Assembly (NCBI RefSeq): GCF_034931405.1
Contig: NZ_JAYGHA010000006.1
Span: forward strand, 1-64,000
Reading direction: 5' to 3'
DNA: 64,000 nt
Source: RDYJ01 sp034931405
GTDB taxonomy: Bacteria; Cyanobacteriota; Cyanobacteriia; Cyanobacteriales; Nostocaceae
A program made the translations under genes and the position numbers. Below the pieces are notes generated by a model. That model was not told the origin of the DNA and did no database searches. It saw only the letters and a program-made list of their open reading frames with translations. Below, one piece after another: positions 15,705 through 25,837 of this stretch; position 1 is the stretch's first letter, and every line of letters begins with the position of its first letter.

Positions 15705-16850
15705 ATGCCTAAAACTCGAAAACTTCTCTCTATTGGTCACTCCTATGTAGTCAGTCTCAACCGCCGACTAGTCAATGAAATAGCCCGTTTAGGAAAGGAA
15801 GAATGGGAAGTAACAACAGTTGTTCCTGCATTTATGCACGGAGATTTACGACCGATATCTCTAGAAACAGACCCTGATGAAATCTGTCATCTTCAAGCAA
15901 TACCTGTGTATAACAGCAAAATTCCCCACATCATGACTTATGGTTGGCGACTGCGGGAAATTATGCAACAAAATTGGGATTTAGTCCATTGCTGGGAAGA
16001 ACCATACATATTTGTCGGTGGACAAATTGCTTGGTGGAAAACAGAAAAAACTCCATTGGTTTATTCTACATTTCAAAATAAATCTAAAGAATATCCACCC
16101 CCATTCAAGTGGATTGAAAAATATGCGATGAGCCGTGCTACAGGATGGATTGCCTTTGGACAAACTGTTAATGAAGCTTTAAAATCTCGTCCAGGTTATT
16201 CACTTCCCATGCGAGTGATTCCTCCTGGTGTGGATATCAATCATTTCCATGCTTCTAATGATGCCAAACATCAAATTCGTCGTCTGCTGGAATGGGAAGA
16301 ACAGGGAACGCCTGTTATCGGTTATTTAGGGCGTTTTGTTCCCGAAAAAGGATTAGATTTACTCATGGGAGTTTTAGATAGTTTAGCAACTCCTTGGCGA
16401 GCTTTATTTGTTGGTAGTGGAGTGATGGAATCATCATTAAGAAATTGGGCAAAACGTTATCCTGAACAAGTAAGAATTTGCACAGATGTTAAACATAATC
16501 AAGTTCCCCAATATCTTAATGCTATGGATATTCTTGTTGCTCCCAGTCAAACTGTATCTAACTGGCAAGAACAATTTGGTAGAATGCTAATTGAAGCTTT
16601 TGCTTGTGGTATTCCAGTAATTGGTAGTGACAGCGGTGAAATTCCTTATGTTATTAAAGATGCAGGTTTGGTAGTTGGGGAAAAAGATCAAATGGGTTGG
16701 ATTCAAGCTATTTCTGACTTGTTAAATAGTCCATCTCAGCGTCAAGAATTAGGACAGAAAGGTTTAGAGAGAGCGCACAAAGTTTACATTTGGCCTTCTG
16801 TTGCTAACCAACATTTGCAGTTTTTTAATGAATTGTCAGATAGTAGATAA
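15705..16850 (+). CDS. Glycosyltransferase, GT4 family
   Basis: 381 residues from ATG 15705; an in-frame GTG lies at 15687. GT-B fold: an N-terminal acceptor domain, then the donor domain starting VIGYLGRFVPEKGLDLL with the EQFGRMLIEAFACGIPV motif that binds the nucleotide-sugar in GT4 enzymes, followed by SDSGEIPYVI. It transfers a sugar from a nucleotide donor onto a growing glycan at the cytoplasmic face; donor and acceptor are not predictable. First gene of the exopolysaccharide region, 68 bases before the next glycosyltransferase. Confidence 0.88.
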   Translation: MPKTRKLLSIGHSYVVSLNRRLVNEIARLGKEEWEVTTVVPAFMHGDLRPISLETDPDEICHLQAIPVYNSKIPHIMTYGWRLREIMQQNWDLVHCWEEPYIFVGGQIAWWKTEKTPLVYSTFQNKSKEYPPPFKWIEKYAMSRATGWIAFGQTVNEALKSRPGYSLPMRVIPPGVDINHFHASNDAKHQIRRLLEWEEQGTPVIGYLGRFVPEKGLDLLMGVLDSLATPWRALFVGSGVMESSLRNWAKRYPEQVRICTDVKHNQVPQYLNAMDILVAPSQTVSNWQEQFGRMLIEAFACGIPVIGSDSGEIPYVIKDAGLVVGEKDQMGWIQAISDLLNSPSQRQELGQKGLERAHKVYIWPSVANQHLQFFNELSDSR

Positions 16851-16917
16851 ATTGAGCAGTAGTTTTTGCTAAATAGCCGCAGTTTTTATACTATTAAAAG
16901 AAAATAAAATTAACAAT

Positions 16918-18063
16918 ATGGCTCAAATGCGTCTCGCTATTATCTGCGATTACTTAGAAGAAAATTGGCACAGCATGGATTTATGCGCTCAGATGCTAAT
17001 TAAGCACCTACAATCTGAACAAACTGCATCTATTCAAACTATAGAAATATTGCCAAAATTTAATCACCGGTTTCAACAAATTCCCAGGATTGGTAAAAAG
17101 CAATTTGCTTATAATGCAGACCGTCTAATTAACCGATTTTGGGACTATCCCCATTATCTCAAACAGCGGGTAACAGATTTCGATTTTTATCACATTGCTG
17201 ACCATTCCTACGCTCAATTAGCCCATGTTTTACCCCCAGAACGGACGGGAGTTTACTGTCATGATATTGACGCTTTTCGCTCGCTTTTAGAGCCGGAAAA
17301 AGAACCTAGACCAGCTTGGTATCAAGCCATGTCTCGCCGAGTTTTACGCGGTTTGCAATCATGCGCTGTTGTATTTTATTCAACAGCAGAAGTAAGAAAA
17401 CAAATTGAGCATTATCAACTGCTAGAACCATCACGGCTAGTTCATGCACCTTATGGTATCGCTGCTGAATTTAGTATTAATATTGTTAATCAAAATCATC
17501 TTGACCAAGGAATATTAGAAAAAATAGGTACTGCACCTTTTTTGCTCCACGTTGGTAGTTGTATTCCCAGAAAACGTATTGATATTTTATTAGCAGTATT
17601 TGCACGACTACGAAATATTCATCCAAAGTTACAATTAGTTAAAGTGAGTGGAGAGTGGACACAAAGCCAACAACAGCAAATTACTGATTTGAATCTTAGT
17701 AATTCGATAATTCACCTCCAGGGTTTAGAACGTGCAACTATAGCAGCCCTTTACCAACGAGCATCAGCCGTGTTATTAACAAGTGAAGCCGAGGGTTTTG
17801 GATTACCTGTAATTGAAGCCTTAGCTTGTGGGGCGATAGTAATTACTAGTGATATTCCCGTATTGCGTGAGGTAGGTGGAAATGGTGTGATATACTGCCC
17901 AATTTCAGATGTATCAGTTTGGGTAAAAACAGTAGCACAAGTATTATCAAATCCAATTACTGCTCCTAGTTTAAATCTCCGTCTGCATCAAGCACAAAAA
18001 TATTCCTGGTCTAATCATGCTCAAATTATTGCCCAATCTTATCTAAAATTAGCGGGTTATTGA
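16918..18063 (+). CDS. Glycosyltransferase, GT4 family
   Basis: 381 residues. The N-terminal half is divergent (RLAIICDYLEENWHSMDL), and the donor domain is clear: LLHVGSCIPRKRIDILL, then TSEAEGFGLPVIEALACG with the E-x7-E pattern and SDIPVLREVGG. This resembles mannosyltransferase-like GT4 proteins that add hexoses to polysaccharide repeat units. The start ATG at 16918 fits the first beta strand. It is 6 bases from the next gene, so the two are probably co-transcribed. Confidence 0.88.
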   Translation: MAQMRLAIICDYLEENWHSMDLCAQMLIKHLQSEQTASIQTIEILPKFNHRFQQIPRIGKKQFAYNADRLINRFWDYPHYLKQRVTDFDFYHIADHSYAQLAHVLPPERTGVYCHDIDAFRSLLEPEKEPRPAWYQAMSRRVLRGLQSCAVVFYSTAEVRKQIEHYQLLEPSRLVHAPYGIAAEFSINIVNQNHLDQGILEKIGTAPFLLHVGSCIPRKRIDILLAVFARLRNIHPKLQLVKVSGEWTQSQQQQITDLNLSNSIIHLQGLERATIAALYQRASAVLLTSEAEGFGLPVIEALACGAIVITSDIPVLREVGGNGVIYCPISDVSVWVKTVAQVLSNPITAPSLNLRLHQAQKYSWSNHAQIIAQSYLKLAGY

Positions 18064-18069
18064 AAATAT

Positions 18070-19266
18070 ATGAAAATTGTATTTGTGAATCCGGTGGGTG
18101 TTATTGGTGGCGCTGAAAGAGTTTTATTAACTATCTTGGCTGCACTTTTGAATCAACAGTCAGATATTAAATTACACCTAATTGTTGGTACTGATGGACC
18201 ATTGATAGAGAAAGCGCAAAAATTGGGAGTGCAGGTAACATTACTGCAACTACCAGAAGAGTTTAACCAACTGGGTGATAGTGCTTTTAAAGGTAGAAAT
18301 AAAGCTATAGGATTATTGATACTATTATTACGACTAACAAAGATTTTACCAGGTATCGGTAAATATTTGGGAGAATTTAGGCGATCGCTCCGTGAACTCC
18401 AACCAGACTTAATTCACTCCAACGGCATTAAAACTCATCTACTCATAGCATTAGTTGGAATCAAGGATACACCAGTCATTTGGCATATTCATGATTTCTA
18501 TGGCTCACGTCCATTAATAGCAAAGGTTTTAAAATTAAAATTCATCAACTATTGTGCTAAATTGGGAATTGCTATTTCTCAAGCTGTCGCCCAAGATGCA
18601 AAAACTACATTACCTCAATTACCAATAAAAATAATTTACAACGCCGTCGATATTAATTATTTTTTTCCCATACCTTCATCCCCAAATCTGCCTCTGCGGG
18701 TAGGATTAGTTGCCACTTTTGCCCGGTGGAAAGGTCATGATATTTTTCTAGAAGCAGCATCAGAAATTATTAAAACTCATCCTGATTTAAACGTGCGTTT
18801 TGATATTGTTGGTGGGGCAATTTATAAAACTCGTGGTTCTCAATTTTCCGAACAGGAATTAAAAGACAAAGCTGCATATCTGAATATTGCAGACAAAGTT
18901 AATTTTCTCGGTTTTCAGGAAGATATAGCCGCAGTTTACCGTGATTTGGATATTGTAGTTCATGCCAGTACCCAACCAGAACCATTTGGTTTGGCAATAG
19001 TAGAAGCAATGGCTTGTGGTAAACCAGTGATAGTGTCCCAAGCTGGAGGTGCAGTGGAATTATTTACCCATAACTATGATGCAGTTGGAGTTTCTCCTGG
19101 AGAACCAAAAGCTTTAGCAGCAGCTATTTTAGATTTACTAAATCACCCAGAAAAACGTCACACTCTATCAGAACAAGCAAGGCATACAGTCACAGAGCGT
19201 TTCAGTCACGAACGTTTAGGTAAGCAACTTATGGAAGTTTATAAACTTGTTTTAGATAGCCAGTAA
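18070..19266 (+). CDS. Glycosyltransferase, GT4 family
   Basis: 398 residues. The N-terminal glycine loop GVIGGAERVLL, the acceptor-domain HSNGIKTHLL and the donor-domain GLVATFARWKGHDIFLEA, ending in EPFGLAIVEAMACGKPV, are all classic GT4. The E-x7-E catalytic/donor-binding pair is present. The 3' end overlaps the convergent acyltransferase gene (stop at 19252) by 15 bases, so it closes this first glycosyltransferase operon. Confidence 0.9.
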   Translation: MKIVFVNPVGVIGGAERVLLTILAALLNQQSDIKLHLIVGTDGPLIEKAQKLGVQVTLLQLPEEFNQLGDSAFKGRNKAIGLLILLLRLTKILPGIGKYLGEFRRSLRELQPDLIHSNGIKTHLLIALVGIKDTPVIWHIHDFYGSRPLIAKVLKLKFINYCAKLGIAISQAVAQDAKTTLPQLPIKIIYNAVDINYFFPIPSSPNLPLRVGLVATFARWKGHDIFLEAASEIIKTHPDLNVRFDIVGGAIYKTRGSQFSEQELKDKAAYLNIADKVNFLGFQEDIAAVYRDLDIVVHASTQPEPFGLAIVEAMACGKPVIVSQAGGAVELFTHNYDAVGVSPGEPKALAAAILDLLNHPEKRHTLSEQARHTVTERFSHERLGKQLMEVYKLVLDSQ

Positions 19267-20385
19267 AATTCTAGCAGCAGTTTTATTTAGAGAAATCAAG
19301 TATGTGATTGTTAGACTAATAAAAAATATCACTCCTGATGAAATAATTAACATTGGAGTTGATAACTGATAAGTCATAATTTGTGGGTATAACTTAATCA
19401 CTATTGGCAAAAAACCAGCAGTTATTAAAGCATGGATTAAATAAATTCCAAAACTAAAATAACCCATTTTTTTGGCAATCAGACTAATTAATGAATGACG
19501 AGAAATTATTTCAGAGATAAAAATAGCGTAAAGAAATGATATATATGGTACGAACAAATTGAGAAAATATAAATTTAAGTTTAAGATAGCAAAAATCCCT
19601 AAAGGCACTAAAAATAATACTATCCATTTGTATTCTCTTTTGTGTCCAATATCAATGCAATTAGAAAGTAATCTTTGCACCGGGTAATCTTGAATTATGA
19701 TAATAAATATAATGTATGGCATACACTTGATTATCCAAGCTAAGACAACAAGTATAAATCTTATTAAATGAAACAGCCAAGTATTAGCAAATGATGAGAT
19801 ATCAATAATCTGTTTAAATGCAATTCCTTCTCCTAATGCAAAATCATTGCCAGTTGTCACCATTAAGTAAAAAAGATAAATACTGAAGAAAAAACATATT
19901 AATACTAATAAAATACTTTGGATTTTTTGGAACATTTTTATAACTGGGATTACAATTAAATTACCACAAAATAACAACGGTAAAAAATATAGTTGCACTC
20001 CAGCCGCACCAAAAAATATAATATTTATTGGGTCAGAAATTAATCTATTAAAAGATTCTTGATTTCCTATTAACGAGCCAATAAATCTTGCCAATAAATA
20101 AATTAATGTCCATAAAAAATAAGGTATTAAAATTCTTTGGCTGCGATTATTTAAATAATTTTTCGTATCATTCAACGAAATTGACTTTCTAGTAAAGTAG
20201 AAAGAAGTTATCAAAAAAAAAGGCACACATAACACTACAAAAGAATTAGAAATAAATAGAGAATTTTCAGTCCGAGGTATTTCTCCCAGTCCATGAATGA
20301 GAACTACCCCATAAGCGGCTATACCTCTAAAAATATCAATTCCTAATAGTCTTTTGCTCGCAACTCTAGAATTTTCTAAGGTCAT
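19252..20385 (-). CDS. Acyltransferase-3 family membrane protein
   Basis: 377 residues with about ten hydrophobic helices. The N-terminus RLLGIDIFRGIAAYGVVLIH is the acyltransferase-3 signature, with the conserved Arg and the His in VLIHG; FYFTRKS follows. These proteins O-acylate sugars of surface polysaccharides in the membrane. It is opposite in strand to the glycosyltransferases on its left and shares orientation with the tyrosine kinase on its right, from which it is separated by 258 bases carrying a repeat. Acyl group and target unknown. Confidence 0.85.
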   Translation of the reverse strand: MTLENSRVASKRLLGIDIFRGIAAYGVVLIHGLGEIPRTENSLFISNSFVVLCVPFFLITSFYFTRKSISLNDTKNYLNNRSQRILIPYFLWTLIYLLARFIGSLIGNQESFNRLISDPINIIFFGAAGVQLYFLPLLFCGNLIVIPVIKMFQKIQSILLVLICFFFSIYLFYLMVTTGNDFALGEGIAFKQIIDISSFANTWLFHLIRFILVVLAWIIKCMPYIIFIIIIQDYPVQRLLSNCIDIGHKREYKWIVLFLVPLGIFAILNLNLYFLNLFVPYISFLYAIFISEIISRHSLISLIAKKMGYFSFGIYLIHALITAGFLPIVIKLYPQIMTYQLSTPMLIISSGVIFFISLTITYLISLNKTAARILLAI

Positions 20386-20416
20386 AAGGGACTTCCAAGA
20401 AATAAATTATCTAACG

Positions 20417-20489
20417 AACCGCAGAGGCGCAGAGAAGCCAGTGCTTTGGGCGGGTTCCCCGACTTGTAGCAACTGGCGCAACACAGAGG
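20417..20489. repeat. Dispersed Nostocales-type repeat fragment
   Basis: Contains CCGCAGAGGCGCAGAGAAGCC and a hairpin-prone stretch from CCAGTGCTTTGGGCGGGTT to GTAGCAACTGGCG. The CGCAGAG(A/G)..GCGCAGAG words recur inside the element at 41302-41451. I recall such words as common dispersed repeats in Nostoc-type genomes. Confidence 0.5.
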
Positions 20490-20643
20490 AATAAGGGTTT
20501 GAGAAATTTTTTGGCGTTAGCTGGTTGAGTGTTTTTTTATTTGGAAATCCCTAATCACAATGATTTTACAAATAATCAAATCTTGGGTAAGTTAGATTAA
20601 TTACCCCTTCTAAATTCTAAATTCTGCATTCTTTTAATAGTAC

Positions 20644-22725
20644 CTACACATTAGACGCACCGTAAGCATAATATTCTTCATTAGCACTGATGCCATTCAT
20701 CGCTATCCCTAAAACATTTTGGTGAGCTTTATCCAGCATTTCCTTAGAGAGAGAAACGCTATTAGAATCAGCCACTCCAGGTCTCACTACAAACAAAATT
20801 CCATTCACCAATTTACCTAAAACAGTTGCATCCGCTGCTACTGTTAATGGTGCAGTGTCGATGATGACAAATTCATATTTTTGTGCAACTTGTGCCACAA
20901 ATATAGCCATTTGACTGGAATCAAGCAGTGCAGCAGGATTATGATTTATCTCACCAGCTGTTAAAACTTCTAAGTGAGGCACAATTTCTTGGACAGCTTT
21001 ATCTAAATCCAACTGACGTTTGAGAATGTTACTTAAGCCAACTTCGTTGGATATTTCCCAAATTTTGTGTTGACTAGGATTACGCAAATCTGCATCTACT
21101 AATAAAACATTACGCCCTAATTGGGAGATAGAAAAAGCTAAGTTGGCAGCAATGGTTGATTTACCTTCTTTTGGTACAGAACTTGAGATGACAATCACTT
21201 TAATAGATTGTTCAGAGTTAAAAAATCTCAGGTTAGTTTGTAGCATCCGAAAAGCTTCGCTGACAGGGGAATCAGGTTGGCTCTTGGCAACTACTTCTGG
21301 GATAAAATTCCCATTGGGAAAAGGTGGAATATAACCCAGAACGTTATAACACAATAAATCTTTTGCTGATTTTGGGGTTTTGATAGTATTATCAAATTTT
21401 TCTAAAACGAAGGCAGTAGCTACTCCCAAGACAATTCCACCAATTACTCCTTGCAGCAAGTTGATATATTGACGGCTTCTAATTGGTATTCCCGGAACTA
21501 AGGCAGGTGTAATAATCCTCGCATTACTTACTTGCATATTTTCTGCCACCTGGAGTTCCTGATAGCGAGCCAAAAGGTTCTGATAACTAGACTCCGTTGC
21601 CGCTATTTCCCGTTCTAGTTGGCGTTGCTGCAATTCTAGCTGTGGTACACTATTAGCCCTTTGTTTGTAAGATTCGATGATTCCAGCCAAAGATTTCAGT
21701 CGTACCTGCAAACTGAGTCTTGCCGCTTCGGCGTTGGCATAATCAGATAAAAGTCCTTGTTGTAGACTACCAGCTTGTACTATTTGTTTGGAATTTTGGA
21801 TTTCATTAAAACGCCCTGCTTGTCCTATAAAATTTTGTTCTATCCGCTGCTTGAGTTCTTTTTGGAGAACAACTTCCTGTTCTTTGAGGTTAATTATTGT
21901 TGGGTGAGTATCAGTTAAAGTCAAACCTGCAATTTGGATTTGTTCTTGAACATCTTGTAATTTTTTGAGAACTGAGTTTGTTGATGGAGATTCAGCAACA
22001 AAGCCCGAAATTACAGCCGATTGTGAAGTGACTCCAAACAGTCGCTGGATGGATTGCATCCGTGCAGTTTGTGTAGATAGCTCAGTTTTAGTTTCAGCCA
22101 CTTGTTTATCTAAATCAATGATAATTCCTACATTAGCGGCCGCCTCTGATTTCAAGTCTAAGACTTTATTCTGCTGTTTAAAAAATTGTAATCTGCGTTC
22201 AGCTACTTGTAATGCAGCTTTTCTGAGTGGCAATTGTTGGGCAATAAAATCTCTAGCCGACCTAGTTTGAGCGCGGTTGGCATTGATATCATTTTCTACA
22301 TAGTTTTTCATTAAAGTATTAACAACTGAAGCGGCCTTTCTAGGATCTTCACTTTTGTAATATATTTCTAAAATATCAGTATTTTCAATGTTTTTTACTT
22401 GCAGGTCTCTTAAAAAAACTAGAGGGTTAATATTAAGTCCAAGGGTAGTTATTGTCTTTTCAGCTAATGGTAAAGAACGCAAAACAGCTACCTCTGTTCC
22501 CAATGGTCTACCACTGACTGAATTATCCAGTTGTCCTAATTGGCTACCAATTCCTGTCAGGGAAGAGGTTGAGTTCTTTTTCAGTACCAGCTGGCCTCCT
22601 GCCTGATAAATGGGGGTTTCTACTAATGTTTTAACTATGCTCAATACCAAAAGAGTTAAAAAAACTATAGAAGTAGGCAACCAACGGCGCTTAAGTATTG
22701 ACCAATACTGCAAATATTCTTCCAT
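20644..22725 (-). CDS. Polysaccharide co-polymerase with tyrosine autokinase domain (Wzc/BY-kinase-like)
   Basis: 693 residues. The N-terminal Wzz domain has a membrane helix (WLPTSIVFLTLLVLSIV), a long periplasmic coiled coil and a second helix (GVIGGIVLGVATAFVLE). The cytoplasmic BY-kinase has Walker A SVPKEGKSTIAANLA (near residue 520), Walker A-prime LLVDADLRNPS and Walker B VIIDTAPLT. The C-terminus has a short tyrosine cluster (NEEYYAYGASNV) for autophosphorylation. Such proteins control chain length and export of capsular or exopolysaccharides. It is divergent from the hpsJ/exosortase genes. Intact and of normal length. Confidence 0.93.
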   Translation of the reverse strand: MEEYLQYWSILKRRWLPTSIVFLTLLVLSIVKTLVETPIYQAGGQLVLKKNSTSSLTGIGSQLGQLDNSVSGRPLGTEVAVLRSLPLAEKTITTLGLNINPLVFLRDLQVKNIENTDILEIYYKSEDPRKAASVVNTLMKNYVENDINANRAQTRSARDFIAQQLPLRKAALQVAERRLQFFKQQNKVLDLKSEAAANVGIIIDLDKQVAETKTELSTQTARMQSIQRLFGVTSQSAVISGFVAESPSTNSVLKKLQDVQEQIQIAGLTLTDTHPTIINLKEQEVVLQKELKQRIEQNFIGQAGRFNEIQNSKQIVQAGSLQQGLLSDYANAEAARLSLQVRLKSLAGIIESYKQRANSVPQLELQQRQLEREIAATESSYQNLLARYQELQVAENMQVSNARIITPALVPGIPIRSRQYINLLQGVIGGIVLGVATAFVLEKFDNTIKTPKSAKDLLCYNVLGYIPPFPNGNFIPEVVAKSQPDSPVSEAFRMLQTNLRFFNSEQSIKVIVISSSVPKEGKSTIAANLAFSISQLGRNVLLVDADLRNPSQHKIWEISNEVGLSNILKRQLDLDKAVQEIVPHLEVLTAGEINHNPAALLDSSQMAIFVAQVAQKYEFVIIDTAPLTVAADATVLGKLVNGILFVVRPGVADSNSVSLSKEMLDKAHQNVLGIAMNGISANEEYYAYGASNV

Positions 22726-23494
22726 CTTCTTGTTTATGTAGTTTGAATTTGATTATCAACAGGCAAAAAGCATCTGTTACAGGTTATGATGTTGACATGA
22801 CTTACGCAACTGGCATATTATATAGATAGTATCATTTTGTATTAATTATTACATTACCGAATTATTAAACATGACGCACCCTATAAGAGATATTTAAGTT
22901 ATTAAGTGTAACACTTACGTAAGTCTTGATTGTATGTTAATTATGGGGAACTACTGTGATTAAACAGATACAGCACATTACATTTTAATTATATATAAAA
23001 TTTGTTACATCGCTATATCACACAAAGCTTTTAATCATGACTCATGAATTTTAAGTTAAGGCAACGCACCTCCTTTGAGTGTCAAATACAATACTGAAAG
23101 CTATTTAATAGACTGGTTTTATGGTATCGTTGTTTAGTTTGACTAAAATCCATCTAGTTGTCAATACATTAGTTGAAATTACCTTAATAAACTTTACAAT
23201 AGAGTCTAAGCAAAAATTGGTAAACTATGTTGTCTCAATCTCTTGACTGCTGGTCAATTGACATAAAAAAGTCAATTAAAGTAATATCCTTAATCAGGAA
23301 AACATTTTACATTGGACATTTTACCAGCTAAAATGCAATAATGAGAAAAGTAATCATATCTACGGGAAAATACTTAATTGGGAATATCTAATTCTGATAA
23401 TTCATCCCCTATTTACAGAACATTGACTCATAGATACGCAATACCAAATTTGCATACCTAACCTAATCTATAAAATATTACTTCAAACGGACAA
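22726..23494. promoter_or_regulatory. Long divergent intergenic region between the tyrosine kinase and HpsJ-like genes
   Basis: 769 AT-rich bases without a convincing gene; it should hold the divergent promoters. It contains a possible MITE at 22799-22926. The remainder shows only scattered short inverted repeats. I recognise no riboswitch or small RNA. Confidence 0.5.
22799..22926. mobile_element. Possible MITE with GACTTACG-type ends
   Basis: The left end GACTTACGCAAC and the right end, which in reverse complement reads AGACTTACGTAAGTG, share a GACTTACG core in inverted orientation about 128 bases apart. GACTTACGCA ends are familiar from cyanobacterial miniature elements. No coding capacity. 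Confidence 0.4.
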
Positions 23495-24238
23495 ATGAAC
23501 ACAAAAAACCAGGAAAAACAACCAAAAAAGCCCATAGAAATCACAGGTGGTCTCGAAAATCTCTCTTTTCCCATACTACACTTGCTTGGATATATTCTCT
23601 TAATATTTTCTCTGGTTGATTACCTGAGTATATTGATTCCCCCCCAGCTAACAAATCCCGTTTGGGAATTTCAAGCTATGGGACAAATGGTAGATCATGT
23701 ATGGTCTATTTTATTGGGATTAACTTTTATATTTTTACATAACAAAGGTAGCTTCATTAAACCAAGAGAAATCGCCATTTTAAAGTTTTTATCTTGGACT
23801 GCCTTAATCATAGGAATATTTTATCTACTGATGCTGCCTTTGGGAATCAATAATAGCCTCACACTCTACAAAAATATTAATAATCAATTTGTCAATCAAC
23901 AGGGACAGCAACAAGAGCAACTGCAAAAAGTGACTGAAAAATTAAATGCAACCAACTCAGCGCAAGAATTAAATAATTTATCTAGAATCTTGAATATACC
24001 GCCAAATCAAAACAGTTCTAGTCAATCTCCCCAAGAATTAAAGACTAAAATATCTCAACAAATTCAAAGAGTTGCTCAAAATTCCACAGCTACTGCTAAT
24101 GCCGTTAAGCGAGAGCAGATTAAAAATATAGTTAAAAATGCGGTGAGAATTAATTTAGGAACAATCATATCGGGGGTTTGCTTCATTGCTCTCTGGAATA
24201 TGACTCGTTGGATACGCATTATCGATAAAAATATTTGA
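23495..24238 (+). CDS. HpsJ-like membrane protein, cyanoexosortase A-associated
   Basis: 247 residues. Four hydrophobic segments (ILHLLGYILLIFSLVDYL, HVWSILLGLTFIFL, FLSWTALIIGIFYLLML and a C-terminal GTIISGVCFIALW) flank a soluble Gln/Asn-rich helical loop. This layout and the opening GLENLSFPILHLLGYILL match HpsJ-like proteins that accompany cyanoexosortase A and hormogonium polysaccharide genes. The exosortase follows 18 bases later, supporting the assignment. Its molecular role is unknown; polysaccharide secretion is inferred from relatives. Confidence 0.78.
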   Translation: MNTKNQEKQPKKPIEITGGLENLSFPILHLLGYILLIFSLVDYLSILIPPQLTNPVWEFQAMGQMVDHVWSILLGLTFIFLHNKGSFIKPREIAILKFLSWTALIIGIFYLLMLPLGINNSLTLYKNINNQFVNQQGQQQEQLQKVTEKLNATNSAQELNNLSRILNIPPNQNSSSQSPQELKTKISQQIQRVAQNSTATANAVKREQIKNIVKNAVRINLGTIISGVCFIALWNMTRWIRIIDKNI

Positions 24239-24256
24239 CAAGAATGAGATTTAAAA

Positions 24257-25837
24257 ATGTTTATCAGTAATCAACAGATGCAGAAAGCTATCCAAGCGTT
24301 TTTCCAGCGATTCCAATTCTTACTACTAACCCAGCGATTTTACTTGCTTGGAGTTTTTAGCACCCTGGCTGTTTTGCATTTGGATATTATTAGAAATCAT
24401 CGAACTGAAGGTGAACAAATCACATTTTATGCCCTTTATTGGGGAGGTCTTTTATACTTAATTTGGCAAATTAAGAGACAAGAGTATACACCCAGTTTTC
24501 TATCGAGTTGCTTAGGATCATTCCTGCTGTTTATAGTTATATTTAGACCTATTAATCTTTGGCATTTAGACCTAATGCTATTTAGATTTGGTCCGATTAT
24601 TGCTGGCTTAGGTTTAGGGCTACTATTTTTTGGATTTGCAGAAATCAGGCATTATTGGCGCTTATTTTTATTATTATGCCTGATGCTGTCTCCCTTTGGT
24701 TTTATTAATGGGGTTTTTAATACCCGCTTACATTTTCCAGAATTAACTGCCACTATTTCTGCTTTTTTGCTCCATTATCTAGGGTTTGGTGCTACTCATT
24801 CTGGAAATTTGGTGAAATTACCCACAGGTCAAGTTGAAGTTATTTATTACTGCACTGGTGGACTTTTGATTGTCTGGTTACTACAACTGACGTTATTGAT
24901 TCTAGTAGTAGTTAGTCCTTTGACTTGGAAACAGAGATGGGGATTAGTAATATCTGCTGTTAGTACAGGATTTTTAATTGGTTGTATTCGTGTCGCTTTG
25001 TTAGCTGTGGTGGTTAATAATAAGAGTCTATTTGACTATTGGCATGGTCAGACGGGAGGAACTATTTTTATGGCGATCGCAACTATTAGTTATGCCGCCT
25101 TATGTAATTGGATACTACCTGTGGATTTTTTATCCCCAACCACAAACCCTATTCAAACTACAACGTTTATAGAACCAAAAAGACGTTTTCTTCTAGCGGG
25201 AACTTGGTCAGGAATTATAGTCACAGCTATTTATTTAATAGCCAGTAAACAACCCATTGGTACTGCTATTTTTCCAGAAGCGATCGCTGTTAATAATTGG
25301 CAACTAATCAACGTCAAATCCCTAAATCAGTACAAATATAAAAATACCGTTACTGATAAATTTGAGGTAGTGCAATCTGGACAAGACTATAGCTATCTCA
25401 AAAATGGACAGAAGTTAGCAGTGCAGATGCGTTATGTCATCAATACTAGAGGAGAACCAAATCCTTTCGTATATCAGCTAAGTAAAGAATTGATGAAAGA
25501 AAGCCAAAACAATATTAAACAGTTAACAGGAATTGGTTACTATGCACTCTATAGCGACGGCAAACAAGCTTATTTGACAGCCTGTATTAATCCTCGTGGG
25601 GGTAGTACCGTAATTTCATCTCAGTTTATGAAGAATAGATATAAATATGATGTTAATTTCAAGAAGTTAATACCTTGGTTTTTAGGTCAGAATGTCCTCA
25701 GAGATGACCGCTGTATATGGACACAGTTATCTATGCCCTTAAGTGACGTTATTGCTACTGACAATTACACTGTGTTAGAATCTCTTTGGAAAGATAATTA
25801 TTCTACTTGGCAGTCGCTATTAATGAAAAACTATTAA
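24257..25837 (+). CDS. crtA: Cyanoexosortase A fused to an EpsI-like/associated C-terminal domain
   Basis: 526 residues. The N-terminal ~290 residues form a multipass exosortase with the full catalytic set: Cys199 in YYCTGG, Arg245 in CIRVALL, His263 in YWHGQTGG. Exosortases cut and transfer PEP-CTERM-type proteins at the membrane. After the last exosortase helix (residues ~275-295) there is a further membrane anchor (LAGTWSGIIVTAIYLIA) and a ~200-residue extracytoplasmic region resembling the separate exosortase-A-associated (EpsI-like) protein. These two are usually encoded by neighbouring genes, so this looks like a fusion. Start ATG 24257. The symbol crtA here means cyanoexosortase A, not a carotenoid enzyme. 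Confidence 0.87.
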   Translation: MFISNQQMQKAIQAFFQRFQFLLLTQRFYLLGVFSTLAVLHLDIIRNHRTEGEQITFYALYWGGLLYLIWQIKRQEYTPSFLSSCLGSFLLFIVIFRPINLWHLDLMLFRFGPIIAGLGLGLLFFGFAEIRHYWRLFLLLCLMLSPFGFINGVFNTRLHFPELTATISAFLLHYLGFGATHSGNLVKLPTGQVEVIYYCTGGLLIVWLLQLTLLILVVVSPLTWKQRWGLVISAVSTGFLIGCIRVALLAVVVNNKSLFDYWHGQTGGTIFMAIATISYAALCNWILPVDFLSPTTNPIQTTTFIEPKRRFLLAGTWSGIIVTAIYLIASKQPIGTAIFPEAIAVNNWQLINVKSLNQYKYKNTVTDKFEVVQSGQDYSYLKNGQKLAVQMRYVINTRGEPNPFVYQLSKELMKESQNNIKQLTGIGYYALYSDGKQAYLTACINPRGGSTVISSQFMKNRYKYDVNFKKLIPWFLGQNVLRDDRCIWTQLSMPLSDVIATDNYTVLESLWKDNYSTWQSLLMKNY

